Shown here one piece after another: positions 63,774 to 64,000 of a DNA stretch of 64,000 nucleotides. The DNA is from Agelaius tricolor (lineage: Eukaryota; Chordata; Aves; Passeriformes; Icteridae), in NCBI GenBank assembly GCA_023055355.1, contig JALJCS010000001.1:107090881-107154880 (forward strand), given 5' to 3'. Position 1 is the first letter of the stretch. Every line of letters starts with the position of its first letter. Made by a program: the position numbers and the translations under genes. Under the pieces are notes generated by a model. The model saw only the letters and a program-made list of their open reading frames with translations. It did no database searches and had not been told where the DNA came from.

Positions 63774-64000
63774 TGGAGCAGTGGCCGGTGAAAAGTGAAA
63801 TGCCCAGGCTAGATAAGTGTCCAGCCAACCTCCAGCCAGTAAGGCACTTCCCCAACCCGGAGTCAGGGCTTTGTGCCCAAGGCGATGTCAAGCCTTGCGG
63901 ACGTGTGGCCGCAGTAAAGAGCTCCGAAGTCGCAGGATGAAATGAAGAGGCGACCCTCAGTTTCTTCGGGGGGGTGGTTTTATTGGTAGGGAAACGTGCA
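63774..64000 (-). mobile_element. Probable endogenous-retrovirus LTR, partial, inserted in CR1
   Basis: The sequence changes character at 63774, where TGGAGCAGTGG begins. Read on the minus strand this is a terminus ending in CA, the usual LTR end. Further right, TTTATT at 63979-63984 gives AATAAA on the minus strand, about 200 bases before that end, as expected for the R-U5 part of an LTR. The stretch between is GC-rich, unlike its surroundings. The LTR runs off the window, so the U3 part, the other end and the target-site duplication are not visible. It is either a solo LTR or the 3' LTR of an element continuing to the right. No viral coding sequence is present in the window. Confidence 0.6.

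Noticed and set aside
63407..63940. Open frames of up to 107 codons at the right edge
   Set aside because: They cross the CR1/LTR junction and consist of translated repeat sequence, so they are not a gene.

Overview
This window looks like bird genomic DNA. It is AT-rich, with long introns and CR1 LINE remnants in both orientations, including two from the same young subfamily. An LTR of endogenous-retrovirus type is cut by the right edge. A songbird-like (passerine) source is plausible from the repeat style, but I cannot prove it from one window.

The only protein-coding gene I can support is the 3' end of GRIK2, the kainate-type glutamate receptor subunit GluK2, on the + strand. Three exons (2518-2743, 22336-22586, 37089-37253) join in phase to give 213 residues and a stop codon. 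If the protein has the usual 908 residues, they are residues 696-908: the second half of the S2 ligand-binding lobe, the last membrane helix (M4) and the cytoplasmic tail ending in ETMA. Many published GluK2 positions fall on the expected residue under this numbering (E738, C750/C804, N751, R775/D776/T779, S846, C858, S868, C871, K886). Introns of 19.6 kb and 14.5 kb separate the exons. The upstream exons, with the pore and its RNA-editing sites, lie before base 1.

The 3' UTR starts at 37254 and probably runs about 2.5 kb, to paired AATAAA signals near 39.69-39.71 kb. Several earlier signals may be used as well. From about 39.73 kb to the right edge I see no gene. That stretch holds a long decayed antisense CR1 (about 43.34-45.60 kb), an ancient L2/MIR-like tail (41.9 kb), a 187-bp interrupted CA microsatellite (53.8 kb), an AT-rich palindromic microsatellite (59.2 kb), and at the right edge a CR1 interrupted by an LTR.

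The introns hold more CR1 pieces (5.4, 11.2 and 14.7 kb). The second also holds an antisense, heavily mutated non-LTR reverse transcriptase (about 30.16-30.86 kb) in which RT motifs A, B and C can still be read in the right order and spacing. I found no operons, CRISPR arrays, tRNA or rRNA genes, and nothing that I would call a new biological system. The observations worth following up concern repeat history, possible alternative 3' ends of GRIK2, and unusual simple-sequence structures.
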